Shown: positions 46,330-58,675, counted from the first letter of the stretch. The stretch is 64,000 bases of DNA from Ailurus styani (GCA_002007465.1 LNAC01000849.1:60751-124750), one strand, 5' to 3'. Translations and numbers: made by a program. The notes: generated by a model from the sequence alone, not told the origin.

Positions 46330-47120
46330 CTGAGCTATCTATGCTCTTCCTTGAAGAACTCTGGCACTTCATGGGCAGGGGTCATATATGCTTTTTCTCC
46401 ATTTTTTGTCCAGAAACAACAACAACAACCCATATCAGAATATAACACAGATGTCTCAAAATACTCTTAAAAGTAAAAAGAGAGAATGTATATTAAAAAA
46501 ATTTAAAAATTTTAAAAAAGTAAAGACAGAGAGAGGGGGGGAGAGAGAGATTGGAACAGTAATTGAGATTCTTCCACTCACTATTAAGGCTTGCCATAAT
46601 CATCCATAGAACTAAGAAAAAAAAAGGAATGAAATAGATAATACATATTTAGAGTGAGGCTTTTATGACTTTTCTGATAAACATTGTACAGAAATAGATT
46701 AATTTTTCTTCTTTCCCAATATTATTTGCCCATTTGAACTACCTGGGAGATATTTATCACTGTAGGTTTTCTTGTAAAGCATAATTATGGTATCCCTCAA
46801 GAGCTGCATGTGAAAAATTAGTTTTTGAGAACAAGTAGTTGTCAGTCCTGGTTGCCTGGTAAAGGTAAACTGAATGTAAATATCTCATCCTGTGCTTAAC
46901 ACTTTTTCATCTGATTTGAAGATGCTTTGCAAGTTGTGTAAATCAGATGACAGAATTACCAGGGGATATGAAAAACATGAATCCTAAAGCCATTCTTATT
47001 GTCCCTTTGCAGAACTGTCAGTGGCTTCATCTCCTGTATTCATCACACTCTTACAGAACTTTTGGATCCTGAAGGCTTTATATTCAGCAAGAGCCACTCC
47101 AATCTAAATATAATGGCCTT
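46330..47120. other. Unassigned
   Basis: (AAC)n at 46414-46428 and an A-rich then GA-rich stretch at 46490-46550. No gene seen. Confidence 0.4.
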
Positions 47121-47345
47121 GGGGCAACTGGGTGGCTCAGATGGTTAAGAGTCTGTCTGCCTTTGTCTCAGGTTATGATCTCAGGATCCTGGGACTGAGC
47201 CCTGTATCAGGCCCCCTGATCAGTGGGTAGCCTGCTTTTCCCTCTCCCTCTACTGCTTCTCATGCTTGTGATCTCTCACTCAAATAAATAAAATCTTTTA
47301 AAAAAGAGAGAGAGAGAGAGAGAGATAAATAAATAAATAAATAAA
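47121..47345 (+). mobile_element. CAN SINE with expanded tail (GA)n(AAAT)n
   Basis: 'ggggcaactgggtggctcag', 'gggactgagccctgtatc' and 'caaataaataaaatctttta', followed by (GA)n at 47305-47324 and (AAAT)n to 47345. The duplicated word 'gtctgtctgc' in the head makes it unusual. Confidence 0.93.
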
Positions 47346-47700
47346 ATGGGCTAGACACCTAGCAAAACTCATTGAATGGTACTCTTAAGATTTGTGCATT
47401 TTTCTGCAGGTACATTTTACTCAAACTAAACTAACAGTGAATAAATATTGAATGCTAGCTGATGGTGTACGTTCTGAGATGTTTAGCAAGCAGCATAGTG
47501 AAGTCTGTAACTTACTTAGACATACATCAAATTTTAAAATGCATAGATAATAAAGGGTTGGAAAGTTAGATAAATATGTGATGAAACAAGTTTGGTAAAA
47601 ATGTTAATTGCAGAAACGATGGTATGTATATGATGGTTCACTATATATATTTTCACTTTGTTGTATATTTGAATATTTTCATAATAAAAATGTTGGGATG
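47346..47700 (+). mobile_element. Ancient L1 3' UTR end
   Basis: 'aaaactcattgaatggtact', 'taagatttgtgcatttttct', 'gaatgctagctgatggtgta' and 'tttcataataaaaatgttggg' are the L1M 3' UTR end with its poly(A) signal. Confidence 0.7.
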
Positions 47701-48084
47701 TTACTTCAAGTTAAATTGATGTAATACAGGAGTGAGTGAAGACCACCAGAAAGGATATATTTGTGAATAAATCTTCTAAATAAACATGAATTTAAAACAA
47801 CAAACAAAAAATGGACAGGTTTTTAATCATTAGAGTCTACACATTTATTCTGAATAGAGAACTTGGATTTATGTGCAATGTGTCCTCTCATTTTCCTTCT
47901 TTCCCTCTTTATAACAAATTATAAAATGAAAAATTATTACCTTAATACATTCATGGCAAAATCTGGTTAAAAGTATTGTATTTTAATGTCCCTCTAGAAA
48001 AATCTAGCCTAAAAGTGCATACTGTCCCATATATGTTAACTATCACAGTTGTTCAATAAATATTCATTTATCTCTTCTTCCCTT
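47701..48084. other. Unassigned
   Basis: No gene or named repeat. Confidence 0.4.
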
Positions 48085-48450
48085 TTAAGCCAGAATGTAA
48101 TTCCCCATTCCCGTTTGGAATTAGTCATGTGACTTGTGTTGGACAAGGCATGTGAGTAGGAGGTGATACAAGCAGAGACATTGGAATGTGCTTGAAGAGT
48201 TTGGTTTATTCCTTGGCATCTGTCATTTCTGTGAAGTAATGTCCCAGATAACTGCTGATCCCAGAATTACATGAAGCAGACCTGAACCTAACCTTTAACC
48301 TGAGCACAGACTAAAGCAGTTATCCATCAACCATAGCCAAGACTGGCAAAACCACAGCTGACCTGCAGACCAGCAATGCTCATTGTTGTAAGTCACTAAG
48401 TTTCTTTTGCCACACAGCACTATTTTTCTAACCTGAATGACAAAGCTACA
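48085..48450 (+). mobile_element. LTR-like repeat, perhaps ERVL-MaLR
   Basis: 'gtcatgtgacttgtgttgga', 'aggcatgtgagtaggaggtg' and the end 'gttgtaagtcactaagtttc' resemble old MaLR-type LTRs. Low certainty. Confidence 0.4.
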
Positions 48451-48689
48451 AAATAAATCAAGGAGTACAACAATAACAAAAAATCATAACTGTTTTAACA
48501 TCATTTTATCATTTCTAGCTCTTATTTTAGTCTGTCACTTTACTCTCACTAAATACTTCTCCATGGATTTCCAAATACAATATTAAACAATTAGATTGCT
48601 TATCTAAATATTATCTTTGTTGATAAATTTGACTTTAAGAATTAATGAAGACTAATGAAGATTGTGTTTTAAAAAACCCCAAAAGATCA

Positions 48690-49265
48690 CATGTCGGAAT
48701 AAGATATTTGTTACCCATATAGCCAACAATGGAATAATTGGAATATATAAGAGAAAACTTCTACCAAACAATAAAGATGAAAACTACCCAAAAGACGATA
48801 GGCAAATATATCAAGAAGAAATACACAAAGGAATATAAGTAAGCAACATATATAAAAATATTCAAATCATTAAGAATCAGTAAAATAAAAGATTAAGCCA
48901 TTAGATTAGCCAAAGTTAAGTGATCAGACAATACTATATATTGGTGAATCTACAGAGTAATGAAATTTCTCATGCTTCACTAATGAGAGTATACATACTT
49001 GCAACTATGGAGAACACTCTAACAATATCTAGATACAATATCTAGATAACAATATCTAGAGCCCAGATACACACACAGATCAGGGTATAGTGCCATGGCA
49101 CTACATCTCTTATACGTGTATATGTAGACATGTTAACATTTATGGCAACATTATTTTAAAGAAGAAAAACTTGGAAAAAATTCATATGTCAAACAATAGT
49201 AAATTATGGCACTCTTATACAAGGGAATACAACAGCATTCAAAATAAAAGACCCAGTATTCAAAA
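48690..49265 (+). mobile_element. Ancient L1 ORF2 end / 3' UTR
   Basis: 'aaactacccaaaagacgata', 'catttatggcaacattattt' and 'aatagtaaattatggcactc' with 'acaagggaatacaacagcat' follow the L1 'caatggaatactatgcagc' region in order. Much decayed. Confidence 0.6.
49018..49062. repeat. Three tandem 'acaatatctaga' units
   Basis: The word acaatatctaga recurs three times, with 'taca' or 'taa' between copies. Confidence 0.9.
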
Positions 49266-50975
49266 TAAAAGAAAACACAGATTAAGCTCATAAAATCTCC
49301 CAAGTATTTAAACAGCATTTTCATTTAACCTGGGGTTATCTTTAGGGTTTCTGATTCAGGTAGGAAAGTCACAAACAGAGTTTTTCACTTTTCTTCTTGC
49401 TAGGCTTATAATTTCTCTTTGTCAACCCAAAGAAAATCTGGAGCATCGCGTTAGTTGCTTCTTCTACCCTGTAGGGATATAAGAAGTATTGGGGATGTAC
49501 TGCATTGGATGGACTGTTCTGAGTAAAACTGGTGTGACATTTAGAAGCATTTGAGGGTATTTGAATCTTGTGCTATGTTTTCCACCTCTGCTGGCTTTAT
49601 GTGGTGCACCATATAGGGTATTTGTGGCCAATTCCCCACAATCCTATAACTTGTTTCTCTCCTCTTCGATGCTGAACCATGTGCGTTGAGCTTTCCCCCT
49701 TGCATCATTCAGTACAAGCAGGACGTGCCCTTCCAGTCTTGACCCTTTACTCACAGTCCCATAGATGCATCTCATTTATTATGTCGATAACTCTCTTATA
49801 AACTAAAATGCGCTCTTCTTCTTCCTGCTGTGCTGTTCATTAGTATCTGGGTATTACTCACCATTAACTGCTGCACTATTCTCCATTCTGTATTCTTGTT
49901 GTCCTGGGATTTCCCCCCGGCCCCATCTTCTTGTCTCCAGTTCAAAACTTAGAGTTACCTAGCCTCCCAGCAAACACATAGTTTTCTGACATTGAGAAAT
50001 ACAATCCATCTCTATGCAAGAGATGATCCTTCTGAAGTCTTGGGCCACAATTTCGCTTATCATTATATTTTGGAGAGTAAATTTTTTGTCTTCCAAAAGC
50101 TCAAATATTGGTAATACGAGGTAATGAAAAGGGTCCAAGTGCTACTTGTTCTAAGGATAGTTCTCTACTCATTTTGAAAATATCACCAATTTTCATATAA
50201 AAGAGCAAGAATACATAGATATCAATAGTTTATATAAATCTTGTTAGCCTCCCCAATACATGCCAAGTTCATTACCCAGGACAGAAGATCACTTTCTGAC
50301 TGTCTGACCTTATCTTTGTATATTTCATGTTGGTGGGAAGAAATTCCAGGCACAATTCACTTGAAGGAAGAGAGAAAATTAAGTGAAGACAGTAGCTCTG
50401 AGTAGTAAACCAACTGCTGACAAGTTTTGATTGAAGTACTATCACTGTATAAAATTTATTTTTGGCCACCAGGAAGAACATATATTTTTAAGAAGATGTA
50501 TGTCAAATGGAATACCACGATGAGAGGGTCAGGAAAAGATCTCACTTAGCAAGAATTTGTGATTAATTTGCCTTCTGAATTTATGAGACAGTGCATTCAA
50601 GGCAGTTCTAAAGAGCAACAAGGTGATTACAAGTGGCTGAGTAAACAATGTAATTACTGTGAGTGGAATTTAATCTCTTTGTATGTCCTGCTAAAAATAC
50701 TAGTTTTTGAAAGAATGTCATGAACACAAAAAGGTGACTACTACTGCCATAAGGGCTACTGCAAGTGAGGGAGAGCAAAAGGGGGATGATCTGGTCTTAA
50801 AACAGATACTTCTATCCACTCAATATAATGCCTTGAACTTCTAAAATGTAGGCACCTTTTTAGGCACTGTGGGATGAAGAGTCAAAAAAATTTGATTTCC
50901 TTATGTATGAAATTACAAAATATTTAATGAGATAAAATGTCTGCTGTGCATCATTTTTCAAAAGACTTTAAAATA
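49266..50975. other. Unassigned, 1.7 kb, no gene seen
   Basis: Less AT-rich than its neighbours, with scattered CpGs (for example 'gagcatcgcgttag' at 49441). No SINE or L1 block is visible. It could be unique or regulatory sequence. The open frames here are short. Confidence 0.4.
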
Positions 50976-50979
50976 ATAA

Positions 50980-51200
50980 TAGCTACTCTTTATTGAACAT
51001 ACACTGTATACTGTATGTCTAGGGCTCTATATAGATAATTTTACTTATATAAATACATCTCAAATGGCATTAAGGATAGTTATTGACTCCGTTTTAAAGA
51101 TTTGAGGAAATAATACACAGAAAGATTAAAAAATTTGTTCAAAGCCATATAATGAGTCTGGAATTAGAATGTGAATGAATTGCAGAGTTTGTCTTTTTAA
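50980..51200 (-). mobile_element. MIR SINE
   Basis: 'tctttattgaacatacactg', 'ggaaataatacacagaaaga' and 'tcaaagccatataatgagtc' match the antisense MIR (catttattgagc, gaaactgaggcacagagagg, caaggtcacacagctagt). Confidence 0.7.
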
Positions 51201-51765
51201 GCAAAGTTCAGAGTCTATGCTGTAAATAGGGATCTAGGAATCTATTGTAAGGACACACTGGCACTAGGTAGGACTCAATTTGTGATGAAACATGCCAGCT
51301 AGCATGATGGAAACAGGTATACCAGAGGCTGATTCTGATATTATAAGCAATATGGCTTGGACTTAGTGGATGTAGATTTAGGAGAGATTGAAACAATGTA
51401 GTATATATACCAAAACAGAATCCTTCAAAGTAAGAATTAATATAAATGTCTTTATGGTCTGCACTATGTTGAAGTAGTTCTTTCTGATGGAGCTGGGAAT
51501 GTGACCCGACTAGGATTTGCGCGTCGCCTTACCACTAGGTGGCACTGAGTCTACAGACCTAGGATAAGCCTGAGCTAAATTCCATTGGACAAGTTGATAT
51601 GCTTATGCTTTTCTGGATGTGAGTGAGCACCGCTTTTCTTATATATGGCCCCCAATACACAGTTGTCTGAAATGTCGGATTCTTAACCCTACTTATCATC
51701 AGCTACTATTTATATTCAGCTCCAAGACTTTATCATGTCCTCCCCCTACTGGTTTCCCGAGTGAC
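51201..51765. other. Unassigned; contains the CTCF-like motif
   Basis: No gene or repeat recognised. Confidence 0.4.
51532..51545 (+). promoter_or_regulatory. Candidate CTCF binding site
   Basis: ccactaggtggcac matches the 14-base CTCF core consensus (CCASYAGRKGGCRS) at every position. CTCF organises chromatin loops and boundaries. It lies outside recognised repeats, beside a short CpG-bearing run (tgcgcgtcg). Binding cannot be shown from sequence. Confidence 0.5.
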
Positions 51766-51980
51766 TTTTTTTTTTTTTTAAAGATTTATTTATTTGAGAG
51801 AGAGAGAGCACACACGTAAGCCCACCCACAGGGGGGTGGGGCACAGAGGGAGAAGAGAATCTTAAGCTGACCTGTCCTGAGCACAGAGCTTGACTTGGGG
51901 CTCAATCTCATGACCCTGAGATCATAACCTGGGAGAAACCAAGTGTCAGAGACTTAACCAACTGTGTCACCCAGGCACTC
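51766..51980 (-). mobile_element. CAN SINE, older, minus strand
   Basis: T-run, 'aaagatttatttatttgaga', 'gaccctgagatcataacctg' and 'ctgtgtcacccaggcactc'. Target site duplication cccgagtgac (51756-51765) / cctgagtgac (51981-51990). Confidence 0.95.
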
Positions 51981-51990
51981 CCTGAGTGAC

Positions 51991-52890
51991 ATTTTTTAAT
52001 GCACATGCGAGAGCTTGGGTAGATTGTGAAGGAAAATGTTAGCATAATGATGGGCCTGTGTGCACTCTTCTGATAATGTGATATCTCTAGGTATAGTCAC
52101 TGACTCTCCTTTAGGGATAAAGTACACCTGTATGTATTAACTCCTTAGTAGGGCCATATGAATAAGATCATTGTCCTATTGAATACAACCGAGTTTCAGA
52201 ATAAGACCCCATCTCTTTACTACTCATACAAGTTCATTTATTAACATTGCATTCTTGATGAAAGAGTGTTTCTAAGCCAATTTAGTTTAAGTGAAACAGA
52301 GGGAACACTTCTGTGAAGCAGAAATACTGCCCAAATATATTACATAGAGAGAGCTCGAAAACAAAGAACGTTTATCAGCATAGAAACATAATAACTCAAA
52401 CTAGCAGTCAAAGCAAAGTTTTAATTTTTTATGGGAAGCCATATATTTGTTAAAACTTAAAACTCTTCAAAGATAAATCAGACTGATGGGAATAAATTTA
52501 CAAGGCAGAAATCAAAGACCAATTAGGAAAGCTATATAACATTTATTGTTATGACAGACAAGATTATAGTCTCAGTATTCTTTCATCATAAAATAGAAGT
52601 ATAATTGGAAATAAAATTGAAACATTTAATAAAAACCTACCATTTTTCTTAATAAATAACATAGTGGTATATGATATAAGATTGGTGAATTCATAATCTC
52701 ATTGCAAAGGTTAGATACCATAGAAAACAAAAGCTAATCATGAATCTAAATCTTTCAAAATCTTGTTCATGTCAATTCCATGGAATTATATAGTTGGCAA
52801 TTCACTTCATGTTAGCCTTGCATCTTCTGAGTTTCTCCTCCTTGGCTTCCTTACTAGATTCTTACTAGATTCCTTACTAGATTCTGCTGA
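51991..52890. other. Unassigned
   Basis: No gene or named repeat. A triplicated word 'ttactagattc' lies at 52849-52885. Confidence 0.4.
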
Positions 52891-52894
52891 CTTC

Positions 52895-53245
52895 TTGAAA
52901 GCCAGCCACTGCTACCTTTTGATTGTTATATTTGGACCACTGACATTCAAAGTTGTTAGATGATTGCTATAATGGGATTAATAGCTATTATATTTATTAC
53001 TATTTTCTATTTGTTACTCTTGTTCTTTCGTCCTGTTTTTGTCTTCCACTCTTTTCCTGCCTTTTGTGGCTTTAACTGAGCATTTTATGTGATTCTATTT
53101 TCTCTCCTTTCCTAGCATATCAGTTATACTTCTTGTTTTACTTTTTTTAGTGACTGCCCTAGAGTTGGTAATAGACATATACAACTAATCCATGTCCACC
53201 TTCTAATAACACTGCTACCTTTTCCACACTAAGTCCCCACACTTC
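52895..53245 (-). mobile_element. Ancient L1 endonuclease-region fragment
   Basis: 'ctgacattcaaagttgttag', 'ttgtggctttaactgagcat', 'gattctattttctctccttt' and 'gtgactgccctagagttggt' are antisense L1 ORF2 5' blocks. Confidence 0.65.
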
Positions 53246-54160
53246 AACCTTCCCTCACTCTCCAAGTTTTACCTTGGACAACCCTGGTCCTACTACAGCT
53301 ATTCTAATGCACACCTGTCTTCAAAAAAGGACTGATAGAGAAATTTTAGGATAAATTCTTTTCCTGTTGGAGATCTAAGTTTAGAGTTCTACAGGGAACA
53401 CCAAGGCCATCATTTCCTAAATGTCTTTGGTACAAGAGAAATGCATTGCAAAATATAGGCCCAGGAGTCTATTGAGTTTCAGGAAATCTGCAAATCGCAT
53501 TTCTATCTCTGAGACTTACAAGGCTCTTTATCATAGGAAGGGCTCCTAGAAGTGCTGTAGTAATGAAATCCGGTGTTTACCAAACTTATTCAAACATCGC
53601 ATATTTTTTATAACTATTTAATGACATTTGGGGACTCAACAGCTTACACTACAAGTTAACCAGAGGCCCTGGTGGTTCAAGGAATTTTTTAATTGTTGGA
53701 ATATAAAGTTTGTCTCTGAAGTATCTTGCACTACCTCACCTATGCTTGTGCATGAGCCTGCCTTGCTTGAGAATGGTAGACAGATTCCTTCTGGGCTCCA
53801 GAGGTGCCTGTGTGCCATAAAGGAGGATAGCTTTGCTCTGTTAGCAAGCAGTCCCAAGAGCTGGCTTAGCTGAGTAGAAAATCAGCCATTTCCTCTCTCT
53901 CCTAGAGGAGTTCAGTTGGAAGTACCCAAGCAATGGGCTGCCAACAGGCAAGTTACCATCTCTTTTATGAAAACTTTTGTTTCTTGTTTCTGGCATAAAC
54001 AAATTAAAACCTGTGGCAATGAGGCCCATGGGGAAAAATCATATACTCTTCAAAACATGTTTACAACTTGCTGTCTTTATCTGCCTCCTACTGATTTAAG
54101 AATGCTTATTTATGGCTCAAATTTTTTAAAAAGTGTTTTACAATGTTTTAGAAAATATAG
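53246..54160. other. Unassigned; no gene called
   Basis: 53628-53873 has an 81-codon plus-strand frame and its antisense has a similar one. Neither shows a family signature, so I treat both as chance. Confidence 0.4.
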
Positions 54161-54164
54161 AAAT

Positions 54165-54575
54165 TAAATCTACTGTAATTCTACACCCAGGGACAATTAC
54201 TACTAACAAATTTGGTGCAGTTACTTATTAAATGTAAGTGCTTTTAAACATTTGCCTTACACTGTATAATTTCACATTTTGCAAATTTCATTTAACATGT
54301 CATTAGCACTTTCCCAAATCATTCACGAGTTCTTGAAATTGTTGATTTTAATGGCTACATAATATTCCATCCTAGCATAACATCTCCCCTGTTTTTAGGC
54401 ATTAAGTGATTTTCCCTGTTTTCATTATTATTAAAACCTGAAGTGAACATGCTTACAAATAAATAGTTGTTGGATGATATCCTTAGAATAAATTCCAACA
54501 AAGAAAAAACTTCTGTGTCAATGGTTATGAATGGCTCTTGATATATAGATTTAGAGATTTCCAAAATGTTTTAAA
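54165..54575 (-). mobile_element. Ancient L1 3' UTR/ORF2 end
   Basis: 'ggctacataatattccatcc', 'aagtgaacatgcttacaaat' and 'gatatccttagaataaattc' match antisense L1M ('ggctgaataatattccat', 'gctgcaatgaacatcc'). The young L1 at 54589 sits at its right edge. Confidence 0.6.
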
Positions 54576-54588
54576 AACCACATACACA

Positions 54589-54787
54589 GTGTCTCATGGT
54601 TCGTCTCCCCTGACGATTTACCCCAGAGAAACAAACTGAGGGTTATGGAGGTGATGGGGGAGGGGGGAGCCTGGTGGTGGGTATTAGGAGGGCACATATT
54701 GCATGGAGCACTGGGTGTGGTGCATAAACAATGAATCTTGGATCACTGAATAAATAAAATAAAAAAATTTAAAAAATTTAAAAAATA
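54589..54787 (+). mobile_element. Short young L1 3' tail with inverted 5' piece
   Basis: Exact 16-base target site duplication aaaaaccacatacaca (54573-54588 and 54788-54803). 54622-54787 is the forward 3' UTR ('ctgagggttatggaggtgat', 'ggagcactgggtgtggtgca') with an A-rich tail. 54590-54620 ('gtctcatggttcgtctcccc') is the reverse complement of the L1 stretch that reads 'gaaccatgagagac' at 63254, so the 5' piece is inverted. Confidence 0.93.
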
Positions 54788-54803
54788 AAAAACCACATAC
54801 ACA

Positions 54804-55289
54804 CATACATACACACACACTACCTGTATCACTGCTCTGCATCTTAAATAACATTTCCTCAGTCAGTCAGCAAATACTTAGCTAGTATTGATGCATATCC
54901 ATGGGCTGGGCCCTATTCACCATTTGGGGTTGCCTGGGGTCACCAAAAACCTTCAGGCACCATCACGCTTGTCTGGAACCTCTGCCTTGGACTAGAGTCC
55001 CCTACTACCTTCTCCTGTAGCTCAGCCTCTCTCGGGTGGGGGACCAGAGCAGTCCTGAGGACAGACCTCTCCACATATGACACAGGATGAGGGAGCTGAG
55101 GTTGGGGCTGAGAAAGACACACTGAGCAACACACTCAAGGTCTCTGTCCTAATAAAGCCTACAGCCTACCTGGGAAAATATCTATTAGATAAAGGTACCT
55201 ATTAAAAGTATAATGAAGATATACTTAGGAAGTCAATAAGTTGTTGTGTGCCAAATTCCTAGACAGAAAACATCAACACATTATTATTT
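54804..55289. other. Unassigned
   Basis: No gene or named repeat. Confidence 0.4.
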
Positions 55290-55690
55290 TTTCATTTGGT
55301 ATATCTTTGACTACTTTACCTCTAATATTTGGTTTCACATGTTTATTTTTTAATCGTCCCTATGATCTTTCTGTTCAGATCTTTTGACCTTTTTCTATTA
55401 ATATATAGAATCTTCATTGACTAAAAATATTCTTTATAAATTAATGACATCACCCTTGGTCACAAGATTGTTGCAATTATAGTTTAGCTTGCCAATTGAT
55501 CTTTTTGATTATTACATAGCAATTATTATGTGTGGCTTTGATTTTTATATATTCAAATATCTAAGTTAAATATTTCAATCTTTCTCCTATTATTATTCTA
55601 TGTTTACTAAGTCCTTATTCATTTCATAATAATTTAAATGATATTTTCATACAGGTAGAAATTGGTTTCCCAATTTCTTCTAGTCAGAAA
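55290..55690 (-). mobile_element. Probable ancient L1 ORF2 fragment
   Basis: 'tctgttcagatcttttgacc', 'agcttgccaattgatctttt' and 'tctttctcctattattattc' are compatible with antisense L1M. Heavily diverged. Confidence 0.45.
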
Positions 55691-55759
55691 TGCTTGTTGT
55701 AAAATATGGTAATCATATTATCAATATAAAAATAGCTAATAATACTTGAGAAACTCCTC

Positions 55760-55897
55760 TGTCCATTATCTTACTTAATTCTCTCAACAAGATAGTATTA
55801 TTATCTGCATATTACAGAAGATAAAAATGAGCACAGAGAGATTAAGAATTTGGCTCAGGACCAGATACTGAGGTTGGTTTTGAATCCTTGCAGTTTT
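55760..55897 (-). mobile_element. MIR SINE
   Basis: 'ccattatcttacttaattct', 'ctcaacaagatagtattatt', 'gagcacagagagattaagaa' and 'gaggttggttttgaatcctt' follow antisense MIR from its 3' to its 5' part. Confidence 0.75.
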
Positions 55898-56291
55898 TCT
55901 GCAGATTTAACTATAGAATGTTGCTACTGGCTGCTCTTATTCCCATTTGTTTGATTGTATGTCACGTTTTCTTTATGGAAGATTTTTTTAATCTGCTCAT
56001 TTTTTCTTTATTCTACTTATTTTTTTCTTTAAGATAAAATGATGGTTGATGGTTGTCTTTCATTCACTGATTTGAGCAAGCAACCTTTGAAATCTGAAAA
56101 ATTCCCTCCTTCAATTATGCAATGGTTTATTATTTATTACATAAACAACTAATTTAAAATTCCAAGATCTTCACTTTTTTATTATTCTCTCTTTATGGAA
56201 CTCCTATTATGAGGTTACTGGATGTTCTGGAGAAATATTTAATTTTAAAAAATCCTTTTCTTCTTGTTATGGCTTTCTTAGTTTTTTTCCT
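55898..56291. other. Unassigned
   Basis: No gene or named repeat. Confidence 0.4.
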
Positions 56292-56466
56292 TTTTTAAAA
56301 GACTTTATTTATTTAAAAAAGAGTGCATAAATGGGTTGGGGGAGGGCAGAGGGAGAAGAAGACTCCCCACTAGGCAGGGAGCAAGGCAGGGCTTGATTCC
56401 AGGACCCCAGGATCATGACCTGAGCCGAAGGCAGCCACTTAACCAACTGAGCCACCCAGGCATCCC
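56292..56466 (-). mobile_element. CAN SINE, minus strand
   Basis: 'aaaagactttatttatttaa', 'gggcttgattccaggacccc' and 'ctgagccacccaggcatccc'. The GA-rich block is shortened. No clear target site duplication. Confidence 0.94.
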
Positions 56467-56606
56467 TCACTTTATGAATTTTTAATTACACATCTGCATA
56501 CATGAATGTAGACAGTATTCATTTGGATTTTATTTGTCCTTATTAGAAATCTCAATGAGAGTTAGGTTTGTTTTGGTTTATTTTTCTATTTACAGTATTT
56601 GGCACC

Positions 56607-56795
56607 TTTTTTTTTTTTAAGATTTTATTTATTTACTTGAGAGAGAGAGAGCAAGAGAGAACACTAGCAGGGGAAGGGGCAGAGAGAGGGAGAAGCAGAC
56701 TCCCTGCTGAACAGGGAGCCCAACCTGGGGATCAATCCCAGGACCTAGGATAATGACCTGAGCCAAAGGCAAAATCCCTTAACCAACTGAGACAC
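56607..56795 (-). mobile_element. CAN SINE, minus strand
   Basis: T-run, 'aagattttatttatttactt', 'gatcaatcccaggacctagg' and 'ccaactgagacact', whose end is decayed. It lies only about 140 bases from the previous SINE, in the same orientation. Confidence 0.94.
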
Positions 56796-58489
56796 TTCTT
56801 TGTTTTTGTTCTAATTTTAGGAGAATTATTTATTATTATTATTATTATATGTTGCTGTTTTGTTTGGATGTTCAATAATGAACATGTATTATAATTATAA
56901 GCAGATAAATAAAGCTCTTTTCATTTAAAAAAGTGGTTAATTTGAAATAAATATTACTACTACTAATAATAACAATAATAGGAAATATTTATGAAGAAAT
57001 TGTTAAGCATTTCTATGTGTGAGAATGAGAAGTTTCTCATGCCTTCAATTTTGCTCCCTCATTACCAGAGGGGAGGGCTAGAATCTTGAAGAGAACAGTG
57101 TCACGCCTTAGCCCTACCTCATCAGAGCAGTTGTAGCTGGGAGCAGCCTTGTCTTGGAGGTGCCCCTATCTGTCTACACCCACCCACTCTAGGCCCTTCC
57201 AAGCTGTGCTGGGACCACACTGGGAGGTGGGGAGGGCCAGAGCAGAGGGAGCTCAGTTGCAGGGAGCTCTATTTTGAAAATCTTTTGACACTGCCATTTA
57301 TTTTTAAAATTTTGACTATCATAATTTTAATTCCCATGAGTGCTTTTTTGATTTGCCATGTTTTATTTGCACTATTCTCATTTATTCTTACTTCATAGAT
57401 GTGCTCATGTTTATCAAAATAAGCATATTAATAACAGTTTTCTAAAGTTTGCTTTTGGCTATCTTGAGGTATCTGCTTGCTCCAAGTCATTTTTTTTCTG
57501 ACTTAGGCTTTGGCTTTGATTTTAGAGGGTTTTTTGGGAAATATTTTGTGACCCTTGCCTTTAAATTTCCATTTAAGTGAGACACTAAAGATCCTGTGGG
57601 AGATCCAGCTGCAAGGCAGGAATTTCAATGGATAAACAGCATTGTAAAGTGATCTAGCAGAGCGACCTCTTCCTTAGGTGACCCCAAATGTCAGAAGATC
57701 TCAAAAGTGAGAAATGTTTTTTCCTAGGGCAATCTCTTTAGAAACTAATCTTTTATTTTCTTGCTTTGATGACTGGAAGGGCATATTCTTGTTGGCCTCT
57801 GTTCTTGGAGCAGGGATGAGAAATGATCATAGGATTCCTATGCAGATTTTCAATTAATCCCTATATCTTCAAAAAGCCTGACCTCCATATCCCAAGCATC
57901 TTGAGTTCTATTCTCCAGAGAATATATATCTTCCAGCTGCTGGGGAGGGGCAGGGAAGCAGAATCACCTGGCTGCTTGCTTGAGGAGGAGGAGATCTAAG
58001 GTTTCATTTTCATTATAGATAATCAACCCTCATTTGAGTTTTAGATTCAAGACTCAACCCACATCACATGTTCTGGATCTCTCTAAAGTAAATCAGGATT
58101 TTATCATTATTTCTCTGTGAAGGCATGTAGGTCTTAGCTTTTTCTGCTTTATTTAAAAAAATATACTAAAATATGAAACTACTGTATTTGTTTTAGAATA
58201 GTTGGAGAAAGTTTTTTTTTAAATAATTTACATCCCAAACCATAGAAAACTTTTCCCAAAAGTTCATAGGGATTTCTACTGACTGTTGTATGTGCTAGTT
58301 GCTCAGGCAACCCTACCCACTCTATCAACCACCCTTTGACCAGATAAACTTTTTTTTAAATTAAATTTACATTCTAAAAAGAATTAACATTTCCATAATT
58401 TTATGGTTGAAGAAGAAGAGCAAAATTGAAGAATGAAGAGTGATACAGAAAAGATATTGATGATATGAAACTATATTTTTCATGGTTTT
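56796..58489. other. Unassigned, 1.7 kb; no gene seen
   Basis: (ATT)n at 56829-56848. 57030-57260 is noticeably GC-richer than its neighbours but has no CpG island and no long frame. Nothing else named. Confidence 0.4.
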
Positions 58490-58535
58490 GCACAGTGCCT
58501 TTCATAGCTGGGTGCAGAGCTGACGCTTAATTATG
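58490..58535 (+). mobile_element. L2/MIR-type 3' end trace
   Basis: 'gcacagtgcctttcatagct' with 'gctgacgcttaattatgttg' parallels 'gcacagtgcctggcacatag ... gctcaataaatgttg'. Confidence 0.5.
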
Positions 58536-58675
58536 TTGCGAATTAGTCAAACATTACTCAACAACCAAATCTATTTTTTCTTTCCTTTTTCCTGGCTTAT
58601 TCTAAAGCAGGCACTAAAGACTATTAAAGCCCAGAGTTCACCCTCACCAGCATGTGAACAAACTTCTCTCTCTCT

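Noticed and set aside
53628..53873. 81-codon plus-strand frame with an overlapping antisense frame
   Set aside because: Both strands are open by chance composition. No family signature.
57030..57260. GC-richer block, considered as a CpG island promoter
   Set aside because: It has very few CpGs and no transcript signal. It is only a local composition change.
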